From: Toxorhynchites rutilus septentrionalis
Lineage: Eukaryota; Arthropoda; Insecta; Diptera; Culicidae
Length of the DNA: 64,000 nucleotides
Assembly: GCF_029784135.1 (NCBI RefSeq)
Contig: NC_073745.1
Span: 111,163,216-111,227,215, forward strand
Direction of reading: 5' to 3'
Shown here: in pieces, positions 46,560 through 56,765 of the stretch
How positions within the stretch are numbered: the stretch's first letter is position 1
Layout of the letters: each line of letters begins with the position of its first letter
Translations under genes and position numbers: made by a program
The notes under the pieces: model-generated
The model's database searches: none
What the model saw: the letters and a program-made list of their open reading frames with translations, nothing else
Told to the model about the DNA's origin: nothing

Positions 46560-47171
46560 TAAATTGCCCTTCAACTTGATGCACAATCCGTCACAGTCAC
46601 CCTCGCGGAATTTGTTGCTCCATCCAGGGCACGATCAGGCGTTACCAGACAGGCATGTTGCTCTTATACGCGCCACTGGCGCGGCCAGTTGTCCTCCAAC
46701 AGCAGAATTTTTCAACCCAACAAAGTGCCGATTAGGTAGTGCCCTCCAACATGACGTGCACTCCGTTACATCTACTCTCGTGCTGTACCATCCGTTAGAG
46801 CAGTCTTCGCAGTTGTTCTCCTTGAACAGTCTGGCGTTGTCAGCACGCTGGTCGGCCCTTAACTTCCGGTCTAGCTCGGACATTATGTGTACGATTTCAC
46901 GGCTCACAGTACTCCAGGTGCCCTCGTCACGATACATTTCCTCCACGATGTTCCAAGCATGACGGGCAGACTGTTCGCCGCACCTTGCGGTGAATCTGGA
47001 ACATACAAATATGACACGTTCCAGTGTTTTGTCACCATCTCCACACTCCGTACAGAGTGGCGACCTTGCGTGTCTGAACCGGTGTAAATATTGTCTGAAG
47101 CAGCCATCGAGATCATGGCGGCAATAACGCATACTGTTTCCAACGAAATCGTTCTATACGCACTCGCAACT
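46560..47171 (-). pseudogene. R1-type retrotransposon, C-terminal end of ORF2
   Basis: Minus strand. A first frame (47206 downward) gives MRVASAYRTISLETVCVIAA, the R1-clade motif following the RT thumb. After a shift, the frame 47132-46635 gives GCFRQYLHRFRHARSPLC, TECGDGDKTLERVIFVCSRF and NCEDCSNGW, the Cys-rich zinc-binding tail of R1-type ORF2 (C-x2-C...H...C). It joins the RT segment at 49443-49684 once the element at 47180-49434 is removed. Confidence 0.8.
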
Positions 47172-47179
47172 CTCATCAC

Positions 47180-49434
47180 TAGATTTTCCGAGATCTCGCA
47201 CAGCACGCAAAAGAGATAGTGTGCTTTGTGTTATCCAGTCTCACATCTCACAAAGTCATTGGGAGTTGTCTACAACAAATGAGCGAGGCAGAAGGCAACC
47301 GAGAGAGCAGACTTCCAGTGCGCGCTTAAATTTCGAGAGGCGAGTATCGCTTTTCTCTTCCTCACAACCCTTCCATGCGCAAGCGACGAGACCGGGCTTT
47401 AGCACGCGATTGGCTATTTCTCTTCTCTTACGTAAAATTTTGTGATGCGAGTAGGAATGCCTCGTCGCGTTTCGATGCGAACGATGCACATGTGTACACG
47501 AAGAGATGTTCGTGCATTAGTGCTCACGAGACTTTCTCGTTTAACTGCCTCAAAGTGACACGAGATCTCGGACAGCACGTAGAAGAGACAATTTGCTTTG
47601 TTATAATCAGCCTCGTATATCACACAATCATTGCGACAAATGAATGAATTGATTGGATGACTTTAGCAGCGATATTTATGTGAAACAGTTCTTCATCACT
47701 AAAATCTACGTGTCATATTAGGAAGATTAAAATTTTAACACCAGAAGCACAACTTCTTCCCGACAGCACCAAATGTCACTTTGAGGCAGGTATAAGAGAA
47801 AGTCTCGCGAGCACCAACACATGTGCATCGCTCATGTGAGGTGCAACGAGATATTGTTGAGCGCATCTCAACATTTTACGAAAGAGAAGAGAAGAAGCCG
47901 AACCCAGGCTCGTGTGCTGAGTCCCGATCTCATCGCTTGCACATGGAAGGGTTGTGAGCAGCGTTGCCAATGGTCCAGTTTAAACTGGATTCTTCCAGTT
48001 TTTTTTCCTCGATCCAGTCAAACAGTTAAACCTTACAAACTTCCAGTTTTTTAAAATATTGTCCAGTTTTATCCAGTTTTTTTTTTAAATGGTTGCATCA
48101 TTTTACAAAGTTTTTGTAAAATAAATTCACGATGTATAAAAATCATCCTTCTCTCACTCTTCTTATTCCTTGACCAATTTTGTTTGTTGATATTATTTTT
48201 CCGATCGATCCAAGGTGTATTTGCTATGCTGGCTTCAAATTTTTATAAACATCAGACGTTATAGGTCCACCAAATCATTCCGAAGCTCAGAAGTTCATTG
48301 GGTCAGTGTGTTCTATTGACTTTAATTGATATGAATGTAAAAAAAACAAGTAAAATTCCTTCCGCTTACATTCGTTTACATCAATCGACCATTCGACGAA
48401 ATGAAAATCCGAAAATTTCATGTGTCACAACATGGCAGGAAAGATTATTTTTAGATAACCTGAAAAAACCAGTACAATTAATTGGATCGGCTATATATTC
48501 TACTATTTATCGCATGCATCTTTTCCAATCGAAATCCAATCGCAACGATGGAAAGTTAACTGTGGGAAATCTGCTCAAAATACTCCTCTAAAATCAATCA
48601 TATATTCCGCCGATATATTATGTTATTCGTAGCTTATACACTTTATAGAACTACATTCGTGACGGCGGAGAGTTATTATTGGGAAACCTGGAAAGATAAC
48701 TGGAAAAAACTCTAGAACTAATCGGACCAGCGATATGTCGAACTCCAATCTCGAAGGGGAGTGTTATCTTTAGGAAACCTGAGAAGCCGAGAGAACTCCT
48801 CTAGAAACCCGAAGTTCCGCGTACGCTTTCTAGAAATTTCATCGTGACGGAGGAGAGTTATCTTTTGTTAACCTGAGAAGGTAACCGAGAGAATCCTCTA
48901 AAACCCATATTCCCGGCGATATTCCGTTATCAATCGCGCGTACTCTGTATCGAACTTCAATCGCGACAGAGGAGAGTTATCTTTCTTCAGATAATTGCCA
49001 CGAACAACAACTTGCAGCCGTTCTCCTTAAGGGCTTTGGATACTCTGCTCTGAAAATAAATACGAGATATTTTTTTTCAAAATAAAACCATATTTCTAGA
49101 GTTTCTACAAGAAACGATCCTCAAATATTGTTTTACAGTAATGTTCGGGTGGTGGGAATCGTTATTTTGATCTGCTCGAATGTAATTAGTTTATTTCGCT
49201 ATTTTATGAGCTACATACGCTTCGAAGGACTATTTCTTAAGAATTGGAATAAGTAAAAAAAAAATGATTTTAGATAAATTCTCAAAATAAACAATTTCAC
49301 AGGATCCAGTTTTCTTCCAGTTTTTTTAGATCAATCTTCCAGTTTTTTGAAAAATATTATTGGCAACCCTGGTTGTGAGGAAGAGAAAATCAATACTCGT
49401 CTCTCGAAAATAAAGCGCGTGCACAGGAAGTCTG
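47180..49434. mobile_element. Inverted-repeat element with 8-bp duplication in R1
   Basis: Flanked by CTCATCAC (47172-47179 and 49435-49442). Deleting it together with one duplicate rejoins the R1 reading frame (VM-RVASAYRT). Inside, the segment from about 47306 to 47563 is repeated inverted at 47770-47960 plus 49371-49434, including GAGGCGAGTATCG-like and CTCCTTCTC-like blocks, and GAGATCTCGCACAGCACG recurs at 47193 and 47564. There is no coding frame. The 8-bp duplication suggests an hAT-type non-autonomous element. Its right arm is interrupted by a second element. Confidence 0.65.
47961..49370. mobile_element. hAT-type MITE rich in CCAGTTTT repeats
   Basis: A 1410-bp element flanked by GTTGTGAG (47953-47960 and 49371-49378 approximately). 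Its inverted ends are CAGCGTTGCCAAT and CAGGGTTGCCAAT, a familiar hAT-type terminus. Subterminal CCAGTTTT motifs recur in both ends. The centre (48430-49000) holds degenerate tandem units of about 100-130 bp with GAGAGTTATCTTT and AACCTGAGAAG blocks. No transposase. Confidence 0.7.
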
Positions 49435-49442
49435 CTCATCAC

Positions 49443-49684
49443 CATGATCCGAAACGTACGTTTCAGTTTTTTGCGATTCCGATGGGTTTCAAGAACCGCA
49501 GACCAGGCTGGTGCTCCGTACCACAGTATTGACGGCGATACAGTAGCTAGAAGACGCCTTTTCCTACTGAAGGGTCAAGCGTTGTTCGGCATTATCCTAG
49601 CTATCGCTCTGATGGACTTTAATGCTTTCTGGCAGGCGTAGTCGAAACAGTTGTTGAAATTCAGCCGGTCGTCGATCATCTAAC
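49443..49684 (-). pseudogene. R1-type retrotransposon, RT thumb segment
   Basis: Minus strand reads MIDDRLNFNNCFDYACQKA, then IRAIARIMPNNA, and after an in-frame stop SRKRRLLATVSPSIL, then YGAPAWSAVLETHRNRKKL. This is the segment just after the RT palm in R1-clade elements (LGVMIDDRL...YACEKA...LA.IMPN). It is bounded by the element at 47180-49434 on one side and the hAT element on the other. Confidence 0.8.
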
Positions 49685-49882
49685 TTAGGGTTTCTCAAAG
49701 TGGTCGATATCGACCCCCTGGGGTCGATTTTGGTTTCCCAGGGGTCGACAGAAACGAAAATTGATTTTGGGGGTCAACGGGGTCTGAATAACGACCCCTA
49801 TAAAATAACACAAGTTCTTATTTGATATATTTAAGATGCTCCATAAGTTGTGTTGCGTGAACCACCCTGTTATAAGAATGAC

Positions 49883-50585
49883 CAGGGTTGCCACATTTGA
49901 TCCAGTAAAATTTTCTGAAAAAATCTGTATATCTGTATTTTTAGCACAAAAATCTGTGTCAAAAAACTAACGGAAAAAATGGAAAGAAAGGTTTATTTTC
50001 ATTTTGAATTTATTGTTCAATACAACAAAATAAATCATGAAAAAAAAATTTCATAATAAATTGTTTGATGTTTGTACATGGTTTTGTTGAACTTTGCTTT
50101 TCTTAAATTTTCCGTCAATTTCATCCTTGACGCTTCTCCTTGAGCCGATACATAGTTCTTTGCTTTCAAAATAGAATCCATCATTGTGGAAGCCAACCGA
50201 TTTCAGAACTTTGTTTAGTTGGAGTTGTGAAACGAGAATATTCACCCAACACACGTTGATGAATGTGGAATTACCAAAAAGCGTTCCAAAAACATCCTCA
50301 GCAGGAATGGAGAAGTGAGGTGACATTTCATATGGTACAACATTTTTATAAATCAAGGTACATATCTCCATGACTCAACGATAAAAAAACGTTTATTAGT
50401 AAGAAGGTAGACAGAGAAATTGTAATTAATGTAATTAATTTAACATTTAAATTTGAATTCGAAATAATATCTTTAAATTCTGTATCTTTGCAGAAAATCT
50501 GTAGTTCTGTATATACAGATTCTGATTCTGAAATTTGGCGAAAAATCTTTAAAATACAGAATATTCTGTATATATGGCAACCCTG
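49883..50585. mobile_element. hAT MITE with 8-bp duplication
   Basis: A 703-bp element flanked by AGAATGAC (49875-49882 and 50586-50593). Its inverted ends start CAGGGTTGCCACAT (left) and CAGGGTTGCCATAT (right, minus strand), followed by ATCTGTATATCTGTA-type repeats. It sits inside the older hAT element and carries an unexplained 106-codon frame (see separate entry). Confidence 0.85.
50051..50371 (-). CDS. 106-codon ORF carried by the hAT MITE
   Basis: A minus-strand frame with an ATG at 50371, filling nearly half of the MITE. Its composition differs from the AT-rich surroundings: mixed hydrophobic and charged residues without low complexity (for example SVGFHNDGFYFESKELCIGS, then SRRSVKDEIDGKFKKSK). 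I recognise no domain. It may be a fragment of the parent transposase, a captured host exon, or chance. Its position between the terminal repeats favours passenger sequence mobilised by the MITE. Confidence 0.3.
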   Translation of the reverse strand: MEICTLIYKNVVPYEMSPHFSIPAEDVFGTLFGNSTFINVCWVNILVSQLQLNKVLKSVGFHNDGFYFESKELCIGSRRSVKDEIDGKFKKSKVQQNHVQTSNNLL

Positions 50586-51239
50586 AGAATGACTAATATC
50601 TTAGTAGAAAATATTATTGCTGTACATATTAAAAACTCAACAAGACGATGAGTGTGTACAAGATGAAAATAAAAAAAAATACAAAAAGTACGAGATGAAA
50701 AATTCGGCAAGTAAAAAAAACGTGAACAGGTTCGTGCAAGATAATGTGTTTGAGCGTACGAGTTCTTGAGGCATGTTTAACATTTCTCTGTGTTTTAAAC
50801 ATATACGCAATTTTACACCAAGGAAGTCATCATCAAATTCATGTCCAAACATGCTCTTGATATCTTAATGTATAAAAAGCTTGCTCTTAGGTTGTATGTT
50901 CATATGCGTTCTGAAATACGTTGGAGCTTGAATGATAATGTACTCAACTTCTAATTTAATTCAAGGGATTACAAGGCTTTACATAGCTAAATGAAGAGAA
51001 CTAGAATAAATTGTTTGAAAAGCAATTTACAAAATGCTTGGCCATCTATGTGCATGGTGCAACAAAAATTTGTTTTAACTATTTCAGGAAACTTGAGATG
51101 GGTCGCGAAGAGGGAAAAAATGTTATTCAATTTATTATAGACCAACAGATTTTCTCTCCAGCTGTACGAGTCTACATTACCAAGGCATTGAAGCTCTGTT
51201 GTTAGGGTATGTTCGATATATTAAAGAAGAAATATGTGC

Positions 51240-52480
51240 AAAAAAATGAACATATATGAAGACTTATACCAGAGGGGAATCGATTGGGTTTTTTTTTTAC
51301 CGAAAAAGCTATTCCAATGAAGAACATTGAGACGCATGGTGCACCATCAATTGTTGGTCGTCATCGTGGTTTTACAGCTCACTCAAAGTTACAACTGCGT
51401 AAGGTACTGGCCATTCACTGCGTGATTCACATAATGAGCCAAGGTGATAATGCAAGAAAAGTTGATTATCATCAGCACAGATGACCACGGTTGTCATGTG
51501 TTCTAGTTGTAATGAAACATTGAAAAACAGTATCCTGCGATGTGAGACATTGCTGAAATTTTTTTCTCGTTTTTCCATCATCATTCTTTACCGGAAAAGG
51601 CTTCATTATGGTTACAAACAACGCTACCACGACATCGAGCATGTTGTCTGGTCGTGTATCCGGTTCCATGCTGCCCGCTCTCAGCTCTCCAGAGCATTGA
51701 GGGCAAGAGGTAGACAATCGGATATCCCCGTCCGGGGTATCTTAGGTAGCCGTGATCCTGATCTTCTGCTCCATCTATACCTGTTTCTCAGAAACGCCGA
51801 TGTCAACGTTTAATGATGTTTCCTTTGTTGTGTCCCTGTTTCATATCCCTCCTATCCGATCTATAAACTTTTACTTAGTCGCGGCAATACATACACACAC
51901 TCTTTACAGATACACGGGCCGAAGGTTGTGCAGTCCACTGATGATTCAACAAGAGCCAAAGGTTGTACCGCTCGTGACAACTCTACACGAGCTGATGATT
52001 GCGCCGGCTATTGATCATTCTATCCTGGATTCCTCGAGTCGAGAAAGACGCACCACGCTAGATATGGGGTACAGACTAGGGGGGCGTTGCTGATTAATGG
52101 TCAGCTGCATCCCAATAGGAAGTATCCCGTGTCGGGCACACGTACAGAGCATCGAAGACTGCGACATACCAATTATGAGAACACTTGTAATACTAACCTC
52201 GAGTCAACCGCGAGTAATCGGTTACATATTACTAACATAGTCTAAGCAAACATTGTCAAAATATTGAACTCCCGGCCCCGTTAGGCTGACGCCATGTGAG
52301 CCTTAATAAAAATATATAATTTGGATAAAAAAAAAACGCGAAACCGAAGGAACTGTTTGAAAATCAACGAACGCGGAGATTTAAGGATTAAACTAACCAA
52401 TATTGAACCATATTTTGAGATTCTGGTAGTTGTGGATAAATTGGTTTGCGATTTGAATATTTTTATAGTTTATGAGTAAT
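51240..52480 (+). pseudogene. hAT transposase remnant (ZBED5/FAM200-like)
   Basis: The frame around 51285-51430 gives EKAIPMKNIETHGAPSIVGR, then HRGFTAHSKLQLRK and LAIHCVIH. In functional relatives this block reads ...TDGAPxM...GF...L..HCxIHR, with the D catalytic; here it is H (ETHGAP). After the retrotransposon insertion a C-terminal block resumes (about 52357-52440: RGDLRIKLTNIEPYFEIL). Most of the rest, including the BED finger and dimerisation domain, is not recoverable by eye. Confidence 0.65.
51624..52340 (+). mobile_element. I-type retrotransposon, severely 5'-truncated copy
   Basis: Starts in the last part of ORF2 (YHDIEHVVWSCIRFHAARSQ, ending NADVNV) and runs through the 3' UTR with the CTCGAG / AACCGCGAGTAATCGGTT hairpin (52198-52223) to GAGCCTTAATAAAAATATA and an A tail. 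Nearly identical to the 3' parts at 53483-54960 and 60671-61500. It lies inside the decayed hAT element. Confidence 0.8.
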
Positions 52481-52861
52481 TTGTATTAAAAATTATTTAT
52501 TAAACTCAATATTTACTATTTCTCCCTATTTATTTTGTTGAATATGATGAGGAAATGTTTTTTTTCTTATTATAGTGACTTTCAGCATCTTTGGCTGGTT
52601 TGTTACATTACATCCATTTTTTGGAAGACTATCGGGAGTATGAATTGAACTTGTGACCTTTTGCGTGAGAGCTTACTGAATAATTATCAATTTGAATAAC
52701 TTTCAAATTAAAAATTATTCAGTAAGAAAAAAAAACTAAAGATAGGATTTTCAAAAACAAAAATGCCAAGGGGGTCTAAGGTATGACTTAGTTCTGGAAA
52801 AGGGGTCTCTTGCCCAAAACAGTTTGAGAACCCCTGATCTAACCCAAGTACTTTAACCTAG

Positions 52862-52918
52862 GGTTCGATGTTATAACGTGTTCCCCGATTTCCACCCACT
52901 GTATGGCCTTGCAGTTAG
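52862..52918 (-). pseudogene. R1-type retrotransposon, short RT segment
   Basis: Minus strand reads NCKAIQ, then WVEIGEHVITSNPRLKYLG, the stretch between the FADD region and MIDDRL in R1-clade RTs. It links the segment at 56586-56760 (through a shared TA at 52917-52918 / 56584-56585) with that at 49443-49684. Confidence 0.75.
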
Positions 52919-53482
52919 GAGAAAAGGGGGGAATTTGGACCACCTAAGCAATTCGCCTAATATTTCCAAATCTATATATATAAAACTGGAGTAATGTCTG
53001 TCTGTCTGTCTGATTCTTATAGACTCGGAAACTACTGAACCGATCGACATGAAAATTGGTATGTAGGGATTTTTGGGGCCGGGGAAGGTTTTCGTGATAT
53101 TTTGAGACCCCTCCCCCCTCTCTAAAGGGGGGCTGCCATACAAATGAAACACAAATTTCTGCATTACTCGGAAATTAACCAAGCAAACGAAACCAAAGTT
53201 GGCATGTGAAAGTTTTAGGGTGCAATAAATGTTTCTATGATGGTTAGACAGTCCTTCCCCCACTCAAAGGGGGGGCTGCCATACAAATGAAACACAAATT
53301 TCTGCATTACTCAAGAATTAATCAAGCAAATGAAACCAAATTTGGCATGTGGAGGTTTTAGGATGCAATAAATGTTTCTATGGTGATAAGATACTCCTTC
53401 CCCCTCTCTTAGAGGGGGTTGCCATACAAATGAAACACAATTTTTTGCATTACTCGGAAATTAATCAATCAAACGAAACCAA

Positions 53483-54960
53483 AGTCTGTCCATGCGACAA
53501 AAAATCCATGGAATACCAGATCACCTACGCTCCAATGTTATTCCGTCGATATTTTCGGAAAAATATTGGAAAGTTGGATCTGATAAAATGTTCTTTACTG
53601 ACGGTTCATTCATAAACGGGTCCACTGGCTTCGGCATCTTCAATGAAAATTCCAGTGCCTCTTTCAAACTCAAAGATCCTTGTTCCGTGTATGTCGCAGA
53701 AATGGGTGCGATATACTATGCTCTAGGGATCATTGAAACACTGCCCATCGACCATTATTTTATTTTTTCAGACAGTCTCAGCTCAATAGAGGCAATTCGT
53801 TCAATGAAAGTTGATAAACGCTCATCTTATTTCCTAACAAGAATAAGACATCTATTGAGTGTTTTGGTCGAAAAATTATTCAAGATTACCTTAGCATGGG
53901 TTCCCTCTCATTGCTCGATTCCGGGGAATGAGAAAGCGGACTCGCTAGCTAAGGTGGGCGCTTCAGAAGGCACACTTTTTGAAAGGCAAATTGCTTATAA
54001 TGAATTTTTTCACATTCCTCGTCAGGACACACTCGTTAGTTGGCAGCGCATGTGGAGTGAAGATGAGTTCGGTCGCTGGTTACACACGATTATCCCTAAG
54101 GTTTCGACGAAAGCTTGGTTTAAGGGATTGAATGTAGGTCGTGATTTCATTCGCGTGATATCTCGGCTTATGTCCAATCACTACAACCTAAACGCGCATC
54201 TCTATCGCATTGGGCTCGCAGCAAACAATCTTTGTGATTGTGGCGATGGCTACCACGACATCGAGCATATTGTCTGGTCGTGTATCCGGTTCCATGCTGC
54301 TCGCTCTCAGCTCTCTAGAGCACTGAGAGCAAAAGGCAGACAATCGGAGATCCCCGTCCGGGATATCTTAGGTAGCCGTGATCCTAATCTTCTGCTTCAT
54401 CTATACCTGTTCCTCAGAAACGCCGATGTCAACGTTTAATGATGTTTCCTTGGTTGTGTCCCTTTTTCATATCCCTCCTATCCGATCTATAAACTTTTAC
54501 TTAGTTGCGGCAATACATACACGCACTCTTTACAGATACACGGGCCAAAGGTTGTGCAGTCCACTGATGATTCAACAAGAGCCAAAGGTTGTACCGCTCA
54601 TGACAACTCTACACGAGCTGATGATTGCGCCGGCTAGTGACCATTCTATAATGGATTCCTCGAGTCGAGAAGACGCACCACGCTAGATATGGGGTACAGA
54701 CTAGGGGGCGTTGCTGATTAATGTTCAGCTGCATCCCAAAAGGAAGTATCCCGTGTCGGGCACATGTACAGAGCATTGGAGACAGCAACATCACAATTAC
54801 GAAAACACTTGTAATACTAACCTCGAGCCAACCGCGAGTAATCGGTTACATATTACTAACATAGTTATAAGGCAAACATTGTCGAAATATTGAACTCCCG
54901 GCCCCGTCAGGTTGACGCCATATGAGCCTTAATAAAAATATATATATATAAAAAAAAAAA
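53483..54960 (+). mobile_element. I-type retrotransposon, 5'-truncated copy
   Basis: About 1.48 kb covering the RNase H part of ORF2, the 3' UTR with the hairpin at 54822-54847, and an A tail. It is inserted in the Helitron after CCAAAG; the short A-rich flanks make the duplication ambiguous. Nearly identical to 60671-62150 of the longer copy, so recently active. Confidence 0.85.
53492..54439 (+). CDS. RNase H-containing C-terminal fragment of I-type ORF2
   Basis: A 315-codon uninterrupted frame; the first ATG lies just inside the truncation point, so it is a fragment and not a natural start. The RNase H domain that removes template RNA is intact: D in FFTDGSFINGS, E in VYVAEMGAIYYAL, D in YFIFSDSLSSIEA, and D in SIPGNEKADSLAK. 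A C-terminal Cys/His segment follows (LCDCGDGYHDIEHIVWSC). Differs from the long copy by only a handful of residues. Unlikely to be expressed. Confidence 0.85.
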   Translation: MRQKIHGIPDHLRSNVIPSIFSEKYWKVGSDKMFFTDGSFINGSTGFGIFNENSSASFKLKDPCSVYVAEMGAIYYALGIIETLPIDHYFIFSDSLSSIEAIRSMKVDKRSSYFLTRIRHLLSVLVEKLFKITLAWVPSHCSIPGNEKADSLAKVGASEGTLFERQIAYNEFFHIPRQDTLVSWQRMWSEDEFGRWLHTIIPKVSTKAWFKGLNVGRDFIRVISRLMSNHYNLNAHLYRIGLAANNLCDCGDGYHDIEHIVWSCIRFHAARSQLSRALRAKGRQSEIPVRDILGSRDPNLLLHLYLFLRNADVNV

Positions 54961-55519
54961 AGTTGGCATGTGAAAGTTTTAGGGTGCAATAAATATTTCT
55001 ATGATGGTTAGACAGTCCTTCCCCCACTCAAAGGGGGGGGCTGCCATACAAATGAAACACAAATTTCTGCATTACTCGAGAATTAATCAAGCAAATGAAA
55101 CCAAATTTGGCATGTGGAGGTTTTAGGATGCAATAAATGTTTCTATGGTGTTAAGATACTCCTTCCCGCTCTCTTAGAGGGGGCTGCCGTACAAATGAAA
55201 CACAAATTTTCGCATTACCCGAGAATTAATCAAGCAAATTAAACCAAATTAGGCATATGGAAACTTTAGGGTGCAATGAATGTTTCTATGGTGGTTAGAT
55301 ACCCCTCCCCCCTCTCTTAGGGTTGGCTGCCATACAAATAAAACACAAATTTCTGCATTACTCGAGAATTAATCAAGTAAATGGGCGGGACGAAGTTTGC
55401 CGGGTTAGCTAGTATATCATAAAATAAAAGAGATGATTTTTGGACATTAAAATTTGGTTCTGTTTTCTGATTTGGCACCATTACTGAAAGATAATTTCTC
55501 AGGTTTTCGTTATAGTCCT

Positions 55520-55791
55520 CTTCTTTTTGAATGGCGTTAACGTTCCCTGTGGAACTTTTGCCGTCTGAACGTATGTATTAACTAGCGTCATTTATTAATA
55601 CTTAGTTGAGTTTTCTTAAGCCAAATAACACGCCTTGAATGTATTCCGAGGGGCAAGCTCTAGAATACGCGTGACTACAGTGCAAGTCGGATGAAATTTC
55701 TCTGACGAAAAATCCCCCGGCCAGAACGGGAATCGAACCCGAACACCCGGCATGATAATGTGAGACGCTAACCACTCGGCCACGGATGCAC
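55520..55791 (-). mobile_element. tRNA-derived SINE, full-length
   Basis: Minus strand: A box TGGCCGAGTGG (consensus-like) and B box GGTTCGATTCC, then the same body as 34289-34564 (CGTATTCTAGAGCTTGCC, GGAACGTTAACGCCATTC) and a short AAAAAGAAG tail near 55520-55530. It lies inside the TA-flanked element at 52919-56583. No clear duplication. Confidence 0.8.
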
Positions 55792-56585
55792 TTTAAATTT
55801 GGTGCGGGGTGATTTGGACCGTCTGTGGGGTGATTTGGTCCAGTGTGTGTTTCATCGAAAAAACATACTTAAGTTTATGTTAAGTGTTTTGGAATAATGT
55901 TACAATCAGTAACAATGTCCTGGTGTCTTGGCAATATTCCAGACCAGAAAAATTGGATTGAGACCATCTCGAATTCTGCATGGATTTTTCCACTGTTGTT
56001 CGAGTATTTTCAAACACTTTCGATGCTTGGTCAAAAAAATCCGTTCTTGATGACCTGCATTGCTCTTTCAAGCTCCTCCTTCTTCCAACGTTGTCTGCCC
56101 ATCCTCTTTTTGTAAGTCAGCGGCATCTGGAATCAATTAGACCAAAGAAATACCTCAAATCTGTAGGACCAATTCACTCCACAAAAACGTGTCCATGTCA
56201 CCCCACACAACATGCAAAAATTAAAATGCAATTAATTACATTTATTGTTATCAAACTTACAGTTTCGCTGCATCAAATTGATCCTCTTCTGTAGGTGAAC
56301 AAAACTTTACTGCACAATACACGAAAAGTTTGTTTAATCAGCGGGAAAAACCTTAAAACCACAATCGGAAAATTCACATGTTTTAACAATCAAAGTGCTT
56401 GCTGTGTTCATGCTACCATTTCCTTCCACCTGTCGAATTTTACCAAAGTTTTGTTACTTTAGTTTCCATACGGTTCATTATTGAAAGAAGATGACATTAT
56501 AAAAAATCCAAGTTGAGCCGTACTTTTTGAGATAATGGGGTGGTCCAAATCACCCCGTATGTCCAACTCACCCCGTGTTACCCTA

Positions 56586-56765
56586 CTCACCAACAGCACT
56601 TCTGTCATGAGCAATCCGCAATTTCGCTGCTTGCATCCAGTTCTCTACTGCGACGATGGACTCGGTTGCTAGCATATTCATCTCTTCCAGCGTTTCGCCT
56701 GTCACTGTTAGTGCGACGTCGTCTGCGAAGCTCACGATCTTCCCGCAAAGCACTCAGTTTTGATT
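56586..56765 (-). pseudogene. R1-type retrotransposon, RT catalytic segment
   Basis: Minus strand reads KIVSFADDVALTVTGETLEE, then MNMLATESIVAVENWMQAAK and LRIAHD, followed after a small shift by VLLVS. FADDVALTV is the RT active site (D-D) of R1-clade elements. The sequence upstream of FADD is lost at about 56765. Confidence 0.85.

Larger units (their letters stand above)
49686..52835 (+). mobile_element. hAT transposon, ZBED5-like, decayed
   Basis: The left end is AGGGTTTCTCAAA and the right end on the minus strand CAGGGGTTCTCAAAC, with imperfect 8-bp flanks ATCTAACT and ATCTAACC. Deleting it rejoins the R1 sequence VEIGEHVITSNPRLKYLG to MIDDRLNF, with one TAG between. It contains a MITE (49883-50585) and a non-LTR tail (51624-52340). 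The subterminal tract with CGACCCCCTGGGGTCGA is a strong palindrome typical of this group. Confidence 0.75.
52971..55412 (+). mobile_element. Helitron-type element with both ends
   Basis: The 5' end is TCTATATATATAAAA after an A at 52970; the 3' end is GGGTTAGCTAG followed by a T at 55413. That is a 5'-TC ... CTAG-3' structure inserted between A and T without duplication, as expected for Helitrons. After a TCTGTCTGTCTG leader come six 143-bp tandem units (TGCCATACAAATGAAACAC at 53134, 53277, 53420, then 55042, 55185, 55328). A truncated retrotransposon splits units three and four. Non-autonomous: no Rep/helicase frame. Confidence 0.65.
52919..56583. mobile_element. TA-flanked MITE-type element, enlarged by insertions
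   Basis: It interrupts R1 at a TA; removing the segment plus one TA restores the R1 frame as VLLVSNCKAIQ. The ends are related inverted sequences with GGGGAATTTGGACC (left) and GGGGTGATTTGGACC (right, minus strand, with a second GGGGTGAGTTGGAC nearer the end). A further GGGGTGATTTGGACC copy lies at 55806-55820. Its own unique DNA is 52919-52970 plus about 55800-56583; the rest is a Helitron, a retrotransposon and a SINE. Confidence 0.6.

Noticed and set aside
54378..54686. 102- to 113-codon frames repeated after the I-type ORF2 (also at 51752 and 60919)
   Set aside because: They lie in the 3' UTR, overlap the end of ORF2 in another phase and end differently among copies. They recur only because the DNA is repeated.
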